A stretch of 13,202 nucleotides of DNA, taken from Candidatus Altarchaeota archaeon (lineage in GTDB: Archaea > SpSt-1190). This document shows positions 11,173-13,202 of this stretch, one piece after another. Location: the NCBI GenBank assembly GCA_030590165.1, contig JAUUZA010000018.1, forward strand, positions 1-13,202, written 5' to 3'. The position numbers and the translations under genes are program-made. The first letter of the stretch is position 1; every line of letters starts with the position of its first letter. Below the pieces are notes generated by a model, which had not been told where the DNA came from, made no database searches, and worked only from the letters and a program-made list of their open reading frames with translations.

Positions 11173-13202
11173 GTGGAAGTTTTTGCATCTCGTCAATTAG
11201 ATTCTGAAACGCTTTTCGATAGGGTCGAATTATTTTTACGAAATGTTCTTTTAGAAGATATCTTAAAAGCAGTAAGCAGAGGTGAGCGCTCAATAACCCT
11301 CGATTTTGCAGAACTTGACAAATATGATTTCGAGTTGTCTGATGAATTAATTGCAAACGCAGATGAAGTTTTGAAAACATTTGAAGATAGACTAAATGAT
11401 CTTGGATTTAGTGAACAACAAATAAAAGTGCGTTTCAGAAATCTCCCAGAATCTACTTCAAAAAAAATCAAGGACCTTCGAAGTGTTAATTTAAAAAAAA
11501 TGGTTACTTTAGAAGGTATAATTCGCAAAGCTTCAGAAGTCAAGCCAGAAGTGTCAAAAACTACATGGGAATGCGCCAAATGTGGGAATAAAATGACTAT
11601 GTTTCAAACAACAATGGAATTAGAAAAACCAAAAGAGTGTGATGAATTTACATGTGGAAATCGCCGTGACTTTATTTTAAAAGAAAAAACATTTGGAGAC
11701 ATCCAACAAATTGTAATAGAAGAAAATCCCGAAAATCTTGAAGGTTCTGAACAGCCATCACGCCTTAATATAATTCTTCGTCACGATCTTGTTGACCCAA
11801 CTTTTGGAAAAAAGGTAACGCCAGGAAATATTATTAGAGTTGTTGGAGTCCTAAAAGAAATGCCATTTAAGGCAGGAGATATGAATAAAAAATTTGATAC
11901 TTTTCTTGAAGCCAATCATTTAGAATCTCTTTTTGAAGAATATGAAGATGTAAAAATTAATCCTGAAGACGAAGAAAAAATAAGAGAAATTGCATCTGGC
12001 GACCCTTGGAAAACAATTGTCAGTTCAATTGCTCCAAGTATATATGGTCACGATAAAATTAAAGAAGCAATAGCTCTTCAACTTTTTGGAGGAGTAAGGA
12101 AAAAAAGACCAGATGGAATCTGGGGTAGGGGAGACATTCACATACTTATGGTGGGTGATCCAGGTGCAGGAAAAAGTCAGATTTTAAAATTTGTTTCTCT
12201 TGTTGCGCCAAGAAGCCGTTATATTTCAGGAAAAGGAGCCAGCGCAGTTGGTTTGACAGCGACAGTTGTAAAAGATGACTTTTTGAAAGGTTGGACACTT
12301 GAAGCGGGTGCTATTGTCCTTGCCAATGGAAGTATAGTTTGTCTAGATGAAATGGATAAAATTGCTAAAGATGATATTTTTGCACTTCATGAGGCAATGG
12401 AACAACAAACAATCACTATTGCAAAAGCTAATATTTTTGCAACACTCAAAGCTCAAACAAGTGTACTCGCAGCAGCAAATCCAAAATATGGTCGATTTGA
12501 TTTAAGTATGCCTCTTGCCGAACAAATTTCAATGCCAGAAACCATACTTTCAAGATTCGATTTAATTTTCCCAGTAAAAGATGTTCCCAATCCTGATATT
12601 GATGAACGCCTCGCTGAACATATTCTTTCACTCAATAAAGAAGCTGAAAAATTTAAACCACTTATTGACTCTAAAACTTTAAGAAAATATATTACTTATG
12701 CTAAACGCAAAGTAAAACCAAAAATTAGTGATGACGCCCTCCTTGAAATAAAAAAATTCTTTGTTGAATTAAGAAGTAAATATTCAGACGGTTCAACAGT
12801 TCCAATAAGTCCAAGACACTTAGAAGCCTTAGTTCGTTTGACTGAAGCTTCAGCAAGATTAAGACTTAGCCCTGTTGCAACAAGAAAAGATGCTGACCTT
12901 GCAATTAGACTCTTGAAATATGCCCTTTACAAATTAGCATACGATGCAGAAACCGGTAAACTTGATATTGACCGAGTTGAAAGTTCAATTCCAGCAAGTA
13001 AACGAGGAAAATTAATGTCAATGATGGAAATACTTCGTCAACTCGAAAAGGAAGTTGGAAAAGAAATACCACGAGGAAGAATTATTGAAGCAGCAGAGGA
13101 AAAAGGTTTGAGTATTGATGAAATTGAAAAAGTTCTTGATGACCTAAGAGCTAAAGGATATATTATTGAACCTAAACGCGGTTTTATTGAAAGAGTAGAT
13201 TA
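11173..13202 (+). CDS. mcm: replicative DNA helicase MCM (stop codon cut by window edge)
   Basis: 676 codons, then TA at the window end, so only the last base of a stop is likely missing. MCM forms the hexameric helicase at replication forks. The N-terminal domain has a zinc site C134-x2-C137 and C156-x4-C161; the second pair is spaced wider than the usual C-x2-C. The AAA+ domain has Walker A G-D-P-G-A-G-K-S at 328-335, Walker B L-D-E-M-D-K at 391-396, sensor-1 region A-A-A-N-P-K and the arginine finger L-S-R-F-D (R461). A C-terminal winged helix spans about 615-676. The GTG at 11173 is the first start after an in-frame stop at 11149, with no clear SD. No intein interrupts the Walker region. 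Confidence 0.95.
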   Translation, partial: MEVFASRQLDSETLFDRVELFLRNVLLEDILKAVSRGERSITLDFAELDKYDFELSDELIANADEVLKTFEDRLNDLGFSEQQIKVRFRNLPESTSKKIKDLRSVNLKKMVTLEGIIRKASEVKPEVSKTTWECAKCGNKMTMFQTTMELEKPKECDEFTCGNRRDFILKEKTFGDIQQIVIEENPENLEGSEQPSRLNIILRHDLVDPTFGKKVTPGNIIRVVGVLKEMPFKAGDMNKKFDTFLEANHLESLFEEYEDVKINPEDEEKIREIASGDPWKTIVSSIAPSIYGHDKIKEAIALQLFGGVRKKRPDGIWGRGDIHILMVGDPGAGKSQILKFVSLVAPRSRYISGKGASAVGLTATVVKDDFLKGWTLEAGAIVLANGSIVCLDEMDKIAKDDIFALHEAMEQQTITIAKANIFATLKAQTSVLAAANPKYGRFDLSMPLAEQISMPETILSRFDLIFPVKDVPNPDIDERLAEHILSLNKEAEKFKPLIDSKTLRKYITYAKRKVKPKISDDALLEIKKFFVELRSKYSDGSTVPISPRHLEALVRLTEASARLRLSPVATRKDADLAIRLLKYALYKLAYDAETGKLDIDRVESSIPASKRGKLMSMMEILRQLEKEVGKEIPRGRIIEAAEEKGLSIDEIEKVLDDLRAKGYIIEPKRGFIERVD

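Noticed and set aside
11159-11200. ATG at 11159 as start of mcm
   Set aside because: It is in a different frame from MCM and meets a stop after 13 codons; the GTG at 11173 is the first in-frame start.
11153-11579. Minus-strand frames near the start of mcm
   Set aside because: They are antisense to the well-supported N-terminal part of MCM and show no family signal.
1-13202. CRISPR array, inteins or insertion sequences
   Set aside because: No regularly spaced repeats, no intein in the MCM Walker region, no terminal inverted repeats or transposase seen.

Overview
This is a visibly AT-rich archaeal chromosome segment. The evidence is archaeal or eukaryote-type informational genes (Rpo7, Spt4, eS24, eS27, eL37, eS8, LSm, MCM), archaeal-type TATA boxes about 25 bp upstream of start codons, and a tRNA gene that does not encode CCA. 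Tight packing, very short proteins, lysine-rich ribosomal protein tails and a reduced S10-type operon suggest a DPANN-like lineage (Nanoarchaeota/Woesearchaeota/Pacearchaeota type). That placement is inference; no marker here proves it. There is no CRISPR array, insertion sequence or recognisable virus.

Left part (1-3450). argG and the start of argH form a minus-strand pair overlapping by 4 nt (the last two steps of arginine synthesis). Diverging from argG is a gene for an HTH-like plus tandem-ACT protein, a plausible amino-acid-responsive regulator. The 79-bp gap between them holds two back-to-back TATA boxes and a perfect 14-bp palindrome between the argG TATA box and its start codon. Next come a possible 36-codon ORF and an unrecognised minus-strand gene broken by one in-frame TAA, then tRNA-Glu(CUC).

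Middle part (3460-7334, plus strand). Two unrecognised membrane proteins with cysteine-containing outer domains are followed by a tight operon: rpo7, spt4, eS24 and eS27, then an aIF2B-like protein lacking the family's usual active-site residues, two tiny single-helix membrane proteins, and a small Rossmann-like protein. The first tiny membrane ORF has no ATG, GTG or TTG. It can be reached by an AUA start behind a good Shine-Dalgarno (SD) sequence, or by a -1 shift at an A_AAA_AAG heptamer near the end of the aIF2B-like gene.

Right part (7344-13202). A minus-strand ribosomal operon reads LSm, eL37, uL23, uL2, uS19, uL22, uS3. It is a shortened S10-type cluster with LSm-eL37 where uL3-uL4 usually stand, and it stops after uS3. 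uL22 and uS3 carry long charged tails. Diverging from LSm are eS8 and then a nearly complete MCM helicase gene that runs off the window within its stop codon.

First genes of transcription units mostly show a TATA-like box about 25 bp before the start codon, implying leaderless or very short-leader mRNAs. Internal genes use GGTGA/GGAG-type SD sequences and stop/start overlaps. The protein-level assignments of the informational genes are secure. The accessory genes (2204-4647 and 5919-7334) are where undescribed biology could lie.
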